A stretch of 64,000 nucleotides of DNA, from positions 22,341,001 to 22,405,000 of the forward strand of contig CM074860.1 of NCBI GenBank assembly GCA_037501455.1, written 5' to 3'. The stretch comes from Lantana camara. Its lineage: Eukaryota > Streptophyta > Magnoliopsida > Lamiales > Verbenaceae. The notes beneath the pieces are model-generated. The model searched no databases. It saw only the letters and a list, made by a program, of their open reading frames with translations, and was not told where the DNA came from. Shown here piece by piece: positions 21,901-33,712 of this stretch (position 1 is the first letter of the stretch; every line of letters starts with the position of its first letter). The translations under genes were made by a program, and so were the position numbers.

Positions 21901-24900
21901 CTGCAAAGAGATTATGATATTAAAATATTTGAGACGGTGCAATGAATTCTCAAATCAAAATGAAAAGGGAGATCTCTATTTTATGACTACAAAACTCTAT
22001 TTTTGTAAAAGTTAAGAATAAAAAATAATTAAAATAAATTAAGGGTAAACAAGTAATTTAATTCTATCATCCGTTAACTATCCATAAAAGTAAATAACAA
22101 ATTAAACGTAAACATGAATTGATGACATATATTGACATGATTAGTAAATATGAGTATGTCTACCATCACAAACATTTGATATCCTTACATTCATTATCAC
22201 TACATGAAAAGTAAACGAGCCCTTACAGTCTTACTTAATCTTTTCTATATATTTTTTTTCTTTTTTCATATTTTTAATTTTTTATTAATATTATTTTGAC
22301 TAATATGATTCTGAATTTTTTTTTTTTGTAATTTTAATTTATTTTAATTTATACTATTATATTAAATGTCTAATCCATTTAATTATTATTTAATTTTTAT
22401 TAATATAAAATTTTTATTTTTAATATATTTTAATAGTAATGTCTTTTTTCGGACACACACATCGAGTGTATGTAATTGCATGACACCCCTATGATTGTAT
22501 GATTAAATTGCTTAACAAGGCGATTTGAAGGAGTTGCCAAACAAAGTCCTCCAACCCTATTTAAGACCTAAATACACGAACCGACATCAATCGAACATGG
22601 TGTCGGGTACATCGATGTGGAACCTCTTAACACCCTAGTTAGTTCAAATGGCGGAGATGAAAATCTTAGAAAGCAAACCTTTAACAAGTTGTCTTTCCCA
22701 ATATCGTACCAAGGGTGTTGAACGGGATATTGAGTTAAATTTGGTACTAATATGATGGGTGTGGATTACTTGAGTTCTTGAGTGTGATAAAGCATTAAAG
22801 GTGGGCTTAGGTTAAATAATAACTGCAATGTGAGTAGGCTCGTACTTGTATCAAAATAAAATAAACCGAAACTAAAATTGATATTTTCACGCACTTTGAA
22901 TTATCGAGTATAGTTCACACGTGGACTATATTCAAATGCATATACATTTGCACAAAGATATATATATATATATAATGACTGCAAAATTTGGTAAGAGGCT
23001 AGGCCCTACAATTGACTAATACAGAAAAATGGTTCAGTCCAGAGGGTATTTGAAAGTGGAATTGGAGAGTGATTGTTTAAATTTGGTCCACAAACTTCGT
23101 TCGGAGGAACAAGATTTATCGGAGACAGGGCCCATGATAGAAGATAGAAATCCTTTCGAGTATTCCAGAAGTGTCTTTCTCTTTTGTTCGACGCGAAGGG
23201 AATAATGTGGCTCATCACCTAGCACGTCGGCATTAACTAGTAGCAACGGAGACTTCGAACTCCCTGATATTATAGTTTCTTGTTTGACGGAAAATGTTAG
23301 TAATTTGTTGCTCCTCTTCCGTCTCCCGTTTCAAAAAGAAAAAAAAAAGAAAGAAAGAAAAATGGGGGAAGGTTTCGTCCAGGGGTAAAAAAGCCAATTG
23401 CTAAACATAATAAATTTCACTATGTAGTAAATTTTCATTAGAAGTTAGGATCTTCAGTAGTCTAATTATGTGTGATTAATGAATGTCCATCTTAATTTTT
23501 TTGCAGGGAAGGGTGACAGTAATAGAACTCGAAATGTCATCATCATTGTTATTTCAGTTGTTATGTGTCTAATTCTAGCACTTTGTGTTGCTATATTCGT
23601 GAGAAAAAGAATGATGCAAAAACCAAAGAAATATCCCGATCAGAGTAAGTCTTTTATTTTCAATTTTAAGATGTCTTTACATGCGCGAGTGCCCTTTTTC
23701 TTTTTCCCCCCTTATTTTCAATATTATTGATTTTCACAACCACCTAGTTTTAAAATTTTTACAACTTAATTTTACTTTCGATGAAGCTGAAATGTTGTTT
23801 TCTCCTTGATGAAGCTGTTGATGAAATTAGCACGGTCGAATCCATACAGTATGATTTTGACATAATTAGAGATGCAACAGATGATTTCTCAGATGCTAAC
23901 AAGTTGGGGCAAGGTGGATTTGGGTCAGTTTACAAGGTAATTAAGCTTGTCTAGGGATAATTACATTTCACCCTTAAATTCGACGGATAATTACAAATGG
24001 CACCCCATATTTAAATATAATTACATTCGCACCTTACCTTGAGAATTTTAATTACATTCACTTTCAAAAATACCTCATTTTCAATTAATTTAAAAAGGAA
24101 AAATTGCGTTTTTAGTCTCATTCGTTTCGCACAGTTGCAATATTAGTCTAATTCGTTTCAAAAATTCAAAAAGAATCTCATACTTTAAGAACATATTGCA
24201 ATAATGGTCCCACGGTTAACTAGGTAACGAAAAAGACACGTAGAGATCATGTATACCGTTAGAAATTTATTTAAGGCATTTTTTGGGAATAATTTTTTGT
24301 TGGAAACTATTTTATTATAATTAAAAGCAAATTACATTTTTGGTCCCGTAGGATTGGGCCATTTGCAATTTTGGTACCATTAGATTCAATTTATGACAAT
24401 TTTAGTCCCACCGTCAAATTTTGGATGGAAACCGTTAAAAGCGTTTGGGCAGGAAACAATCAAATACAATTGTTGACAAAAACAAATTAATGATGCCAGT
24501 AGCCCAGTTGGTTGAGAGGTCCCTTATATACTTGAGGTCCTGGGTTCAAAACCCAGACCTTAAATTTTTTGTTCAAATAATATTACTATGTTAAAATATA
24601 AATTAATTATAATAATAATATAATATAAATATATAATATATGTTAAAATAAATATATAATATATATTTGTATATTATATGTACTATATATTATATATTAT
24701 ATACATTAATATATATATTATATAATAGATATATATACGTATAAAATGTATATTATGTATTTATAAAAAATAATATTTATATACTATATGTATTAAATAT
24801 TATATATTGATATATAATATACGTATAATTATTATGTTAAAATAAAACTATTTTAATGAGGCGTGGGTTTTGAACACAAGACCTCAGGTATGTGAGGGGA

Positions 24901-27900
24901 CCTCTCATCCAACTGGGCTAGCAATATCCTTGTTGTGTCTTTTTCAACAATTTTATTTGACTGTTTCCTGCCCAAACGCATTTAACGGTTTCCATCCAAA
25001 ATTTGACGGTGGAACTAAAATTGTCACAAATTGAATCCAATGGGACCAAAATTGTGAATTTTTAAAACGATAGAACCAAAATTATAAATGGCCCAATCCT
25101 ATGGGACTTTATAATTCTGTTATAACTACAAAATGAGCCGCTTAAACAAACCAAAAAAGATAAAATATCTATTTGTGTTTTAATTACAAAATAGCAACTT
25201 AAACCAACAAATAGATAATTTTGAAAACATTATTATTAATATGTTATTGATGTTATGGTGTTAATTATATTGTTATTAACATGTTATTGATGTTGATATG
25301 TAAAGAAATTAAAGTAAAATCAGTAAAATAAGGGATATAGGTGAATTTTTTTTTTTTATTATAATAAGATAGCTTCCTATAAAAATTATTCCCAAAAAAT
25401 GCCTTAAATCAGTTTCTAATGATGCACATAATTTCCACGTGCCTTTCTCGTTACATAGTTAACAATGGGACCATACTGCAATGTTTGGGATCATTATTGT
25501 AATGTGTTTTTTAAAATGTGTGTCCATTTTTTGGATTTTTGAAACGACTGAGACTAATATTGCAAAGGTATGAAACGAATCAGACTAAAAACGCCATTTT
25601 CCCTATTTAAATATTTTATACGATGTACCAAAAAAAAAAAAAAAAAAAAATTATACGGAAGTTATCTGTAATTAATGCATTACTAATGGAGATTGTGTAA
25701 CTAAAATTCTTAACGTAGGATACAAGTGTAATTACACCAAAACATGATGTACCACTTGTAATTACCCCATTTAATTATATTTGAATGCTAAATGTAATTA
25801 ACCCTTTATTAGGCTTTGAATTCCTATTTCAAAATTGTGTTTTATCTCCTATTTTACCCGTATAAACGTGCTACGTGTATAAATATGCGTACATATTAAG
25901 AGACAGTATTTATTGTAATTCGAAAAAAATTTAAAAGATCTCTTTCTTAATTTGAGTCCTTTATTTATACACGTGACGCGCATATATAAGTAAAATAAGA
26001 AATAAAACATAATTTTGAAAGACGAGATCCAAAACTTTATTATTATAGTCATCAAAGGTGTAAACGAGGGAAATATTTTCGTGATATAACTCAGGGAAAA
26101 CTTCCAAACGGTCAAGAAATTGCCGTGAAAAGATTGTCTAGGGACTCCGGGCAAGGTGATATGGAATTCAAGAATGAAGTGTTGTTACTGGCCAAACTTC
26201 AGCACAGGAATTTGGTTAGACTCATGGGTTTCAGTTTGGAGGGAACCGAGAGGCTTCTTATCTATGAGTTTGTGCAAAATGGCAGTCTCGATCGCTTCTT
26301 ATTTGGTAAGATTTTGAGCCACTTTTATAAGGAGTTATATACATCATACACCATGTGTTATGTGAAATGGGTAAAAAAAACTCTGTGTTACAAAAATTAA
26401 TACAAAAAACCTTATGTTTTCAAAATATTTGCATGGTGAGCCCTGAAAATTTCTGGTATTGGACACGTGCTAAAAGTGCGACTAGAACACTAATTTTCTC
26501 TATTTATTGGATGTGAAATGACTTATTTACCTTTTATCTTCTGAAATATATCATCCCATTTCTCTCTATATATCCCTTTTTATACTTGTTTATAGGGTTT
26601 TGCATGCAATTTTTATTTTGTACAGAGTCTTGGTGCATACAAAAAAATATTGGACAATATGGAGATATGTGAGATGATGTACGTATATCAAAATATAAAA
26701 GGGTAAATTAGTTATTTTGCATCCAATAAATAGAGAAAATTAGTGTTCTAGTCGTGCTTTTAGCGTGTCCAACACCAGAATCTTTTAGGGTTCATCATAC
26801 AAATATTTTGAAAACACAGGGTTTTTTGTGTTAATTTTTGTAACACAGAGTTTTTTTGTCCATTTCACCCGACACAGGGGTGAAATATGTAAATAACCCC
26901 TTTTATAAGGGGATAAAATTTTGGTTTGAATGTTATATTTTATTTTTGTGTTTCAATCTTCAATTTCATTTTACACATATTATGTGTATTGATAAATTAT
27001 TGAAATTAAGAAAAATAAATGAATGTGACATAGAAGAAGAATCAAAGATTCTCTCCTCTAATTTAAACGGTTTATTCATATTAGGAAATAAAATGCCTAA
27101 CTGAAATAGATAATCAATACCATAAACCATTTGAGTTAATATGGTAGATTTATGAGTTAAATGTGTTTTTTGTTCCATAACTTCACTTATTCTTTATTTA
27201 TAGGTTCCTATACTGATTGACTTTCACGATTTACATTTCACTTATTCCCTACCTAGGTGTGGGGCGCCATCCCGTCATCTTAAAATTTTATTTTAAAAAA
27301 CAAAAAATGTTGAAAAGATCTTGTAATTTAAGAAAGGAATCCATTTTTTGGACGTGAAGTTGAAAAAGTCAATTGATATGTGATTACAAAAATGGTAATA
27401 TCGTGAGACTAAAACTGCGATAGACTCTCAACTTACTGTAATATTCACATTATATGTTTAGTTTGACATGTAGATGATTCTTCTTCTTTTTCTTTTCCTA
27501 TTTGGCATGTAGATTCAGAAAAACGAACGGATTTGAGTTGGGATACACGTTACAACATCATCAAGGGCATAGCCAAGGGACTCGTATATTTGCATGAAGA
27601 TTCCAGACTTCGAATTATTCATCGTGATCTCAAAGCTGGCAATATTCTTTTAGGTGAAGAAATGATTCCGAAAATTGCAGATTTTGGTATGGCAAGATTA
27701 GTAGTGTCTGATGAAACTCAAGGCAGTACTAATAGGATTGTTGGAACCTAGTAAGTATTGTTTACGTTATTCATAGTAACAAGTATAAAACTCTTAAGTG
27801 TTTTTCCTAAAGAAGATCATTGCTGGTTTTCAAATGCCCGCAAATATAATATATATATATATATACTTAAAGTTGTCGTTGTCTATGTCAGAGAACCAAG

Positions 27901-29360
27901 CTCTTATGCAATATAGTTAGTAACAAATTATAACAATATATAGCACTCATAATTACCCACTTGCCAGGTGACACAGATGTTAATAGTGACTAGTAAAACT
28001 ACTATTCTTGTAGGCATCTTAGAACAAATAAAAAGAATTACTAAATAAAGGATGAGATAGAGTAAGCCTCTTTTGTTCGCATCCTCTATTCAATTTCTGA
28101 TATGTATATAACGGATAATAGAGCATGTAATAGAGAAGAAAATGGATGACACAATAATCCTATACCAAGTGAATATGTTATAGAGTGTTCAAGTATTGAT
28201 TAAATTTATTGTTAAGTTTTCATTTGGAATCTACCGTTGAAAATATATGGTAGTTAAGCTCCTTAGAGCCACTAATAGATAGACAATTAACCACACTCAA
28301 CTTAGTTTGGAGTTTGGAACAACATTTTCTGTAAATTCACTTAAGAATTCATCATTTATTTTCTTATGCAACTACACCTTTTTAATCAAGTGTAACTACT
28401 GTTGTTAACATTCAAAATTACAGTTACTGTAAACGATAATTCTTCAGTTGTTGTGATTAATAATCATTCATCCTCACTTATTTTAATTTTGATATGGCAG
28501 CGGATATATGGCTCCGGAATATGCAAGTTATGGTCATTTCTCCGTCAAATCCGATGTATTTAGTTTTGGAGTGCTGGTACTAGAAGTTATAATTGGCGAG
28601 AAGAAGAAATTTCAACCACATGGGGGGAACTCGGAAGACCCTATAAGTTTTGTAAGTGTCAAACTGAACAAAATATCTATTTGATAGTATATATTTGACC
28701 AAACTCACACTAAAAGTTAGTGTCTAAAGTAAATTATGTCAAGCACATACATGGTGTCAAATATCTCAAATCGAGACTTGAAAGATGCGGTGTTCAATTA
28801 ATAATGGCTTGACAAACCTCCCCTCAACAACTAGTTTTTGGAATGAGTTAGACCAAACATATTATTCAACATGATATCAGAGTAGGTTCTATTCTAGGCA
28901 ATGTCTCTCATGTTCTGAGGATAAATTTATCATATTGAATTGGAGTTTGGATTTGGGTTTGCACGGGGTGTGTTAATCTATCGATGCACATGGACTAATT
29001 ACTAACGATAAATTACTCACTTTTCAGGCTTGGAGAAATTGGCGTGATGGAACGATTGCAAATATAATCGACCCCATGTTAAGGGCTAGTCATGGTGTGC
29101 AACCAGAAATGTTGAGATGTATTCATATTGGTTTGTTATGCGTACAAGAAAATGCAGTTGACAGACCAACGATGGCTTCAATTGTTCTCATGCTCAATAG
29201 TTCATCTTTAACTTTGCAAGTGCCTTCTCAGCCTGCATTTTATGCTCCCAGTAGCATTCTAGAAAGTTCATCAAGAGATAGCTTTTCAGAAGCTTCACTC
29301 CTACGAGAGCACATCAGTTCAAGAGAGATGGAATCTAGTACATCACTAAAGAGTGGATGA
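18941..29360 (+). CDS. Cysteine-rich receptor-like kinase (DUF26 RLK), 8 exons, intact
   Basis: Exons: 18941-19266, 20085-20548, 23507-23644, 23815-23936, 26095-26305, 27513-27750, 28501-28651, 29028-29360. All borders are GT-AG and frame holds throughout, giving 660 residues, usual for a CRK. A signal peptide (1-25) precedes two DUF26 domains, each with C-X8-C-X2-C (C77-C89 and C193-C205). A Ser/Pro-rich linker, a membrane helix (274-295) and a Ser/Thr kinase follow: glycine loop GQGGFG (341-346), Lys362, HRDLK (Asp459), DFG (Asp477), GTYGYMAPEY. The usual SNILLD after the catalytic loop reads GNILLG. Plasma-membrane receptor kinase; CRKs act in stress and immune signalling; the ligand is unknown. 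Introns are swollen by mobile DNA (intron 2 about 3 kb, intron 4 about 2.2 kb). The exact CRK subgroup cannot be told. Confidence 0.9.
19466..19489 (-). other. G-quadruplex motif in CRK intron 1
   Basis: Five C tracts of 3-6 bases are separated by single A residues on the + strand, so the minus strand reads GGGTGGGTGGGGGTGGG and onward. Runs of at least three G with one-base loops are the most stable class of quadruplex motif. It lies on the template strand of the CRK gene. Confidence 0.75.
19489..19515 (+). repeat. (AACC)n microsatellite in CRK intron 1
   Basis: About six AACC units directly follow the C-tract cluster. Confidence 0.85.
20599..20701 (-). mobile_element. Short tRNA-derived SINE in CRK intron 2
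   Basis: The 103-bp insertion is flanked by a perfect 13-bp target duplication, TAATCGTATAGTT (20586-20598 and 20702-20714). Read on the minus strand it has an A-box-like GGTTGATCCAAATGG (20674-20688), a perfect B box GGTTCGAATCC (20632-20642) and an A-rich tail ending at the left duplication. These are the marks of a SINE inserted by LINE machinery. The family is not named. Confidence 0.82.
21317..22226. repeat. Possible inverted-repeat element in CRK intron 2
   Basis: The left edge reads GAGCGTATTTACTTTTAC and the right edge, in reverse complement, GGGCTCGTTTACTTTTCATG; both continue with similar GATATTTGTGAT stretches. The arms are short and diverged and no target duplication was resolved. 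Confidence 0.3.
21543..21670 (+). repeat. 41-bp tandem repeat, three copies
   Basis: Units beginning ATCTATTTTC start at 21543, 21584 and 21625, each continuing with a CAAGATTTTA-like stretch. It lies inside the AT-rich middle of CRK intron 2. Confidence 0.75.
22985..23330 (+). pseudogene. LINE-type RNase H-like fragment in CRK intron 2
   Basis: The frame [19 protein letters not shown] continues, after frame breaks, with a [16 protein letters not shown] stretch. This is the C-terminal RNase H-like domain often found in plant non-LTR retrotransposons. It is truncated at the 5' side, carries stops and frameshifts, and ends near an A/G-rich stretch (23334-23360). Confidence 0.6.
24097..25602. 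mobile_element. Inverted-repeat element in CRK intron 4 (outer)
   Basis: Left arm from 24097 (GCGTTTTTAGTCTCATTCG) and right arm ending 25602 (reverse complement GCGTTTTTAGTCTGATTCG) match over roughly 220 bp, through GGCATTTTTTGGGAATAATT. A second inverted-repeat element sits between the arms. No transposase is visible, so it is non-autonomous. The target duplication was not resolved. Confidence 0.65.
24338..25110. mobile_element. Inner inverted-repeat element with tRNA-like boxes in both arms
   Basis: Arms of about 240 bp (24338-24570 and 24860-25110) flank an AT-rich centre of TATA repeats. Each arm carries an A-box match TAGCCCAGTTGG (24500-24511; reverse at about 24910-24921) and a B-box-like GTTCAAAACC about 31 nt further on. 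Inserted inside the outer element, it makes a nested hairpin in the CRK pre-mRNA. Confidence 0.6.
26349..26880. mobile_element. MITE-like inverted repeat in CRK intron 5
   Basis: The left arm (GTGTTACAAAAATTAA... CTAGAACACTAATTTTCTC) and the right arm (GAGAAAATTAGTGTTCTAG ... TTAATTTTTGTAACAC) are complementary over about 180 bp around a central AT-rich part. There is no coding sequence. Edges are approximate. Confidence 0.6.
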
Positions 29361-29590
29361 ATCTAAGTCTAATAAAGACTTCTCTATCGTCAACCTATCT
29401 TTATGATATTCTTTCGTATAAAATATAATCATTCATGCAATGACATTTTTGCTATTTTATGCTTATCGAAGAAATTTATTTTTATAGGATTTCTCCTGAA
29501 CAGCTGTTGTTGAGAAACTCTATATGTATTTATTATTTCATTGCATACTTGTGGTTCTCTTGTACACGTCAGATTCTTTTTTTAGTTTTT
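29361..29590 (+). other. 3' flank of the CRK gene
   Basis: AT-rich sequence follows the CRK stop codon. An AATAAA-like AATAAAG at 29370-29376 could direct polyadenylation, but this is a weak call. No other gene is seen. Confidence 0.3.
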
Positions 29591-29823
29591 GGGAAAATTA
29601 CATCCAACTACCCTGAGGTTTGCCCTAATTACGAATCAGTCCCTCTTTTTTCATTTATTACATATCAACCCCTAAAAACACTGTTTCAATTACAAATCAG
29701 TCCCTCTTTAGGGGTTAAAATGTAATTGAAACAGTATTTTTAGGGGTTGATATGTAATAAATGAAAAAAGAGGGACTGATTCGTAATTAGGGCAAACCTC
29801 AGGGTAGTTGGATATAATTTCCC
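29591..29823. mobile_element. Near-perfect hairpin MITE downstream of CRK
   Basis: The 233-bp palindrome begins GGGAAAATTACATCCAACTA and ends with its complement (TAGTTGGATATAATTTCCC). The arms, including GAGGTTTGCCCTAATTACG and its inverse, match almost base for base. No coding capacity. It lies 230 bp past the CRK stop codon. Confidence 0.75.
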
Positions 29824-30164
29824 CCTTTTTTTATTTTATTAGTTACTTACACCCGCATGGTGAAACATTCCAAAAATAGATTCGATTTTCTTTACAATTT
29901 GTAACCTGTATTTGTTTTATCTTGTCTGCTAATTTTTTTTATTGTTGAGGGTTTGAACTTTGAAGTAAGCAGTCTCATTACCTGAGTTGGTAACTTGTAG
30001 TGTGAGTGCCACACCCTGACTTCGGGATGCGGCACGACAATGTCTTTGAACTTGAGGACTCATAAACACTAAGCCACAATAAATATAGTACTAAACTAAG
30101 TTCGAAAACTTTTCAAAAAACAAAAAAACTAAGTTCAAAATAAGATAATTTATATATATATGGG

Positions 30165-31015
30165 ATTTGTTTGAAAAACTCCCCGATTGACCAAAAACTT
30201 TTATTTCACTCCCTAACTCAAATAAATTTTTAGTTTACTCCCTAAATTGATATTTCATTTTTTATAAAATATCTAATAACATAAAATGTCTATTTTGTCC
30301 TTAATTATCTTAATATGAAACACTTAAGTTTGAATTTGCATAACTATATCTTGATTTTGAAGAACTATTTTGGTTCAACATTGGTTGTTGAATGAAGTAC
30401 TTTTATGTTAATTTGAAATATTCACGTGTGCATTTGTAGAACTATATTTAAATTTTGAGGAACTATTGTGTTATCTAGCTATGAGTAGTTAAAAGAAGAA
30501 TTTTATTCTAAATATGAAGTATTTACATTTGCGTTTGTATAAATATATTTAAATTTTGAGGAATTGTCGTCTTATCCAGTATAAAATAACTTAATGAAGT
30601 ACTTTTCTCTTAATATAAAACATTAATATTTGAGTTTGTAGAATTATATTATATCTAAGTATTGAGGAATTATTGTGTTACGACAATTAAATGTTAAATT
30701 AAGAATTTTTATCTTAATATGAAGTATTTATTTTTGAATTTGAGCACTATATATGAACTTTAAGAAATTATAGTGTTACGTAACAGTTAGTTATTATATA
30801 AAGAACTTTTCTTTGAAAATAAAGAATAAAATTATATTTTTGTAGGACTATATCTGAATTTTGAGGAATTGTCATATTATTTAGCAACATGTTTAAATTA
30901 AGGATAATTAAATCATATTAGAATAATTAGGGAATTAAGCAAAAATCAAATTTTGAAATAGGGAATTAAATTTTTATTATTATTATTATTATTATTTTTT
31001 GACGTGCGGAATATA
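30165..31015. repeat. AT-rich inverted-repeat unit enclosing a 100-bp tandem array
   Basis: A CTCCCTAA-rich left end (30165-30250) and a TTAGGGAATTAA-rich right end (30930-30980) are loosely complementary. Between them lies the array listed next. No gene is present. Confidence 0.4.
30311..30900 (+). repeat. Degenerate tandem repeat, period about 100 bp, six units
   Basis: Units begin TTAATATGAA-like near 30311, 30411, 30510, 30611, 30715 and 30815. Each contains a TTTGTAGAACTATAT-like stretch followed by TTTTGAGGAATTATTGTG. The units have diverged to about three quarters identity by eye. Confidence 0.65.
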
Positions 31016-31156
31016 CTTAAAGTTCAGATACCATTTGGGAAGTTAACTCTAAATCTTCGTTATATTATATTATAAAAGTACGAGTTAGTTTTAAACTTTT
31101 TGAAACTTATTGGTAGTCTTGGAATACCTTCATAATAATTATGTCAATAATTTTTA

Positions 31157-32400
31157 GAATAAATGTCATATTTAATCTCTAAAGTTCTAGTTTTGTGACA
31201 CTTTAGTCCTCGATGTCCTAAAAGTAACACTTGAGTCCCTAAAGTTAATAATTCATCTCACTTAACTCCTTCTGACCAAATTCTACTGAATTTTTTACCT
31301 TACTCAAGGGTATTTCGGTCATTTTAGTATTTATAGTTCTAAAATGGTCTCTAAAGTTTCAATTTTGTATCATTTTAGTCCTCAATCTTTTGAAAGTGTC
31401 ATTTAAGTCCCTAAAATTAATAATAAGTCTCTCTTTGATTCTTTTGACCAAAACCATTGTTTCTAGTCATTTTATTTATTTTACATGAAAAAAAGAAAGA
31501 AAAAATATTTTTGAAAATATATGAACTTATGAGTTAAAAAAAACAGAGTTATTGTCACTATACCATTTTTGTTTTTAATACGAATTTTCCGCCTATTATA
31601 TTTATTTTGTTTAGTTTAATACAAGACCGGAAAAAAAATAGAATTTTCTTTGTAAATAAAATTTAATTTATTTATTTAATGTTTTTAAACTTCAATGATA
31701 GTTTATTAATTTAGAAAGTATTTAAGTTTTAATTAATTTTGTCAACCAACATAATACGTATTAAAATGTGATAGTAAAAATAAATATATTAATGCACCAA
31801 GTTGAGACTGTTTTAATTATAAATTGATTTATGAAATTTAATTTCATAAGTATGTATTCCATGTTATAATTTCTTTTAAAAAATAATTGAAGGTAATTAT
31901 ATAAAATAAAAACACTCTCTAAATTAAAAAAAAAAAATTAAGTTAAACTAAATAAATATAGTAGGTGGAAAATTCGTATTAAAACAAATATTATATAATG
32001 GCAACAACTCTTTTTCCTTTTTTTGACCTCAGAGGCTCCGATCTTACTATAATTATTATTATTATTATTTTTTTGTCATGTGAAATAAATAAAATAACTA
32101 AAAGTATTGGTTTTGGTCAAAAGAAACAAAGTGAGACTTATTATTTAGGAACTTAAATGACACTTTCAAAAGTTTAGGGACTAAAATGATACGAAGTTGA
32201 AATTTTAGGGACATTTTAGAACTATAAATACTAAAATGACGGAAATACCCTTGAGTAAGGTAAAAAATTCAGTAGAATTTGGTCAAAAGGACTTAAATGA
32301 GACGAATTATTAACTTTGGGGATTCAAGTGTTATTTTTAGAACTTAAGGACTAAAGTAATACAAAACTCAAATTTTAGGGACCAAATATGACATTTATTC
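31157..32400. mobile_element. Non-autonomous Mutator-like element with 9-bp target duplication
   Basis: The 1,244-bp element starts GAATAAATGTCATATTT and ends with the complement ATGACATTTATTC. It is flanked by a perfect 9-bp duplication, TAATTTTTA (31148-31156 and 32401-32409). The arms are complementary over about 470 bp each, leaving a short loop. A 9-bp duplication with long inverted repeats is typical of MULEs. No transposase reading frame is present. Confidence 0.82.
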
Positions 32401-32409
32401 TAATTTTTA

Positions 32410-32510
32410 ATTAGGAATAACTATGTAAATATACATTGTGAATGATTAATTCAAAAGTATTTAAAAAAGTACTTAAAATGGGGCTTTTGGTAGAGTAAAA
32501 TAAAGACCCC

Positions 32511-32583
<73 letters not shown>

Positions 32584-33712
32584 TACGAATAGAGTTTTTG
32601 GTTTCTTACAAAATATATTGATGGCTTAAACTATCCTCTCAATAATACTTATAACAATATTAAACTAGAGGGTGATTTGGTAAATACATATTATATATTA
32701 TTACATTTAAAATTTAAAAAAAAAATACTTACTTGAGTTAAAAACGAACTAATTAATAAATTAGAATTAAAACTTCTCCAATCTATAGAGATATCATATT
32801 AATAAGGACTCTTTTTAAAATTAAATATTAATTATAAATTACGTTACAAAATTATATTAATTAACTATATATATTATAACATAATTTAAAAAACATTTTA
32901 TAAAACTAAATACTAAATTATTATATTATTTGTTTAAATTATTTATAACTACATGAACATATTTATTTTAAATATATAGGCCTATATAATATTATCAGGA
33001 GATAGACAAACTCAATTTATGAGTAAAATAAAAATAAAATTACTATTACAAAAATAAATATTTACCACATTCCACATAAATGCATATCTTTATCATTAAA
33101 ATTTATTATTACTTATGATAAATGAAAAGGATATCATTAATTGTGCAATACATGAAATTAAATCGCCAAAATTACAAAGTTTACGAGACTTAATTGTAAA
33201 TTTCAAAACGGACAAAACTAAATTGTTAAAATTGCAAATTTACATGATCAAATTTACGTTTTTGTCCTTTTTATTATAATTGACTGATTTGAATTGAATT
33301 GGGTTTAAAGTTGAGGGAGGACGTGGGATCACATGCATGCTTCTAATTCTTGAGATATGGGGCTGCTATTTGATATCTGCAATTTCGAGGTTTCTTCTAA
33401 GAATTTGTTTACTTTGTTAGAATTTGGTGGATAAGGCTTGGTATCCACTGTTTAATGGTGTTTACTTGAATTGGCTCAGCCCGCAGGCCCAGTTGACTCG
33501 ATTTATTGCAGTGGGCTATTTAACAACTGAAAAAATATGTTGCAACATAGTCCATTCATAATGGGATAACGCAAATGACAAATATGCCCCTTACTTATTT
33601 TAACAATAACGATCATATTGGCCTGAGTTCTGCCTCAAATTGGCTCTCCACTATGTCTCTCCTTTTTACTCTATTTCTCGAATTGGGTCAAGTCGAAACT
33701 CGCCGGAGAGCA
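32410..33712. other. AT-rich intergenic stretch
   Basis: Holds a (TA)n microsatellite (32515-32579) and AT-rich DNA to about 33290. 33300-33712, continued after the solo LTR at 35384-35540, has balanced composition and short open frames without a recognised domain; it could be a decayed gene piece, but nothing supports a call. Confidence 0.5.
32515..32579. repeat. (TA)n microsatellite, about 32 units
   Basis: An uninterrupted TA dinucleotide run of roughly 64 bases. Confidence 0.95.

Noticed and set aside
24500..24553. tRNA-like A and B boxes
   Set aside because: No cloverleaf can be formed and B box is imperfect, so not called as a tRNA gene; kept only as a motif of the inverted-repeat element.
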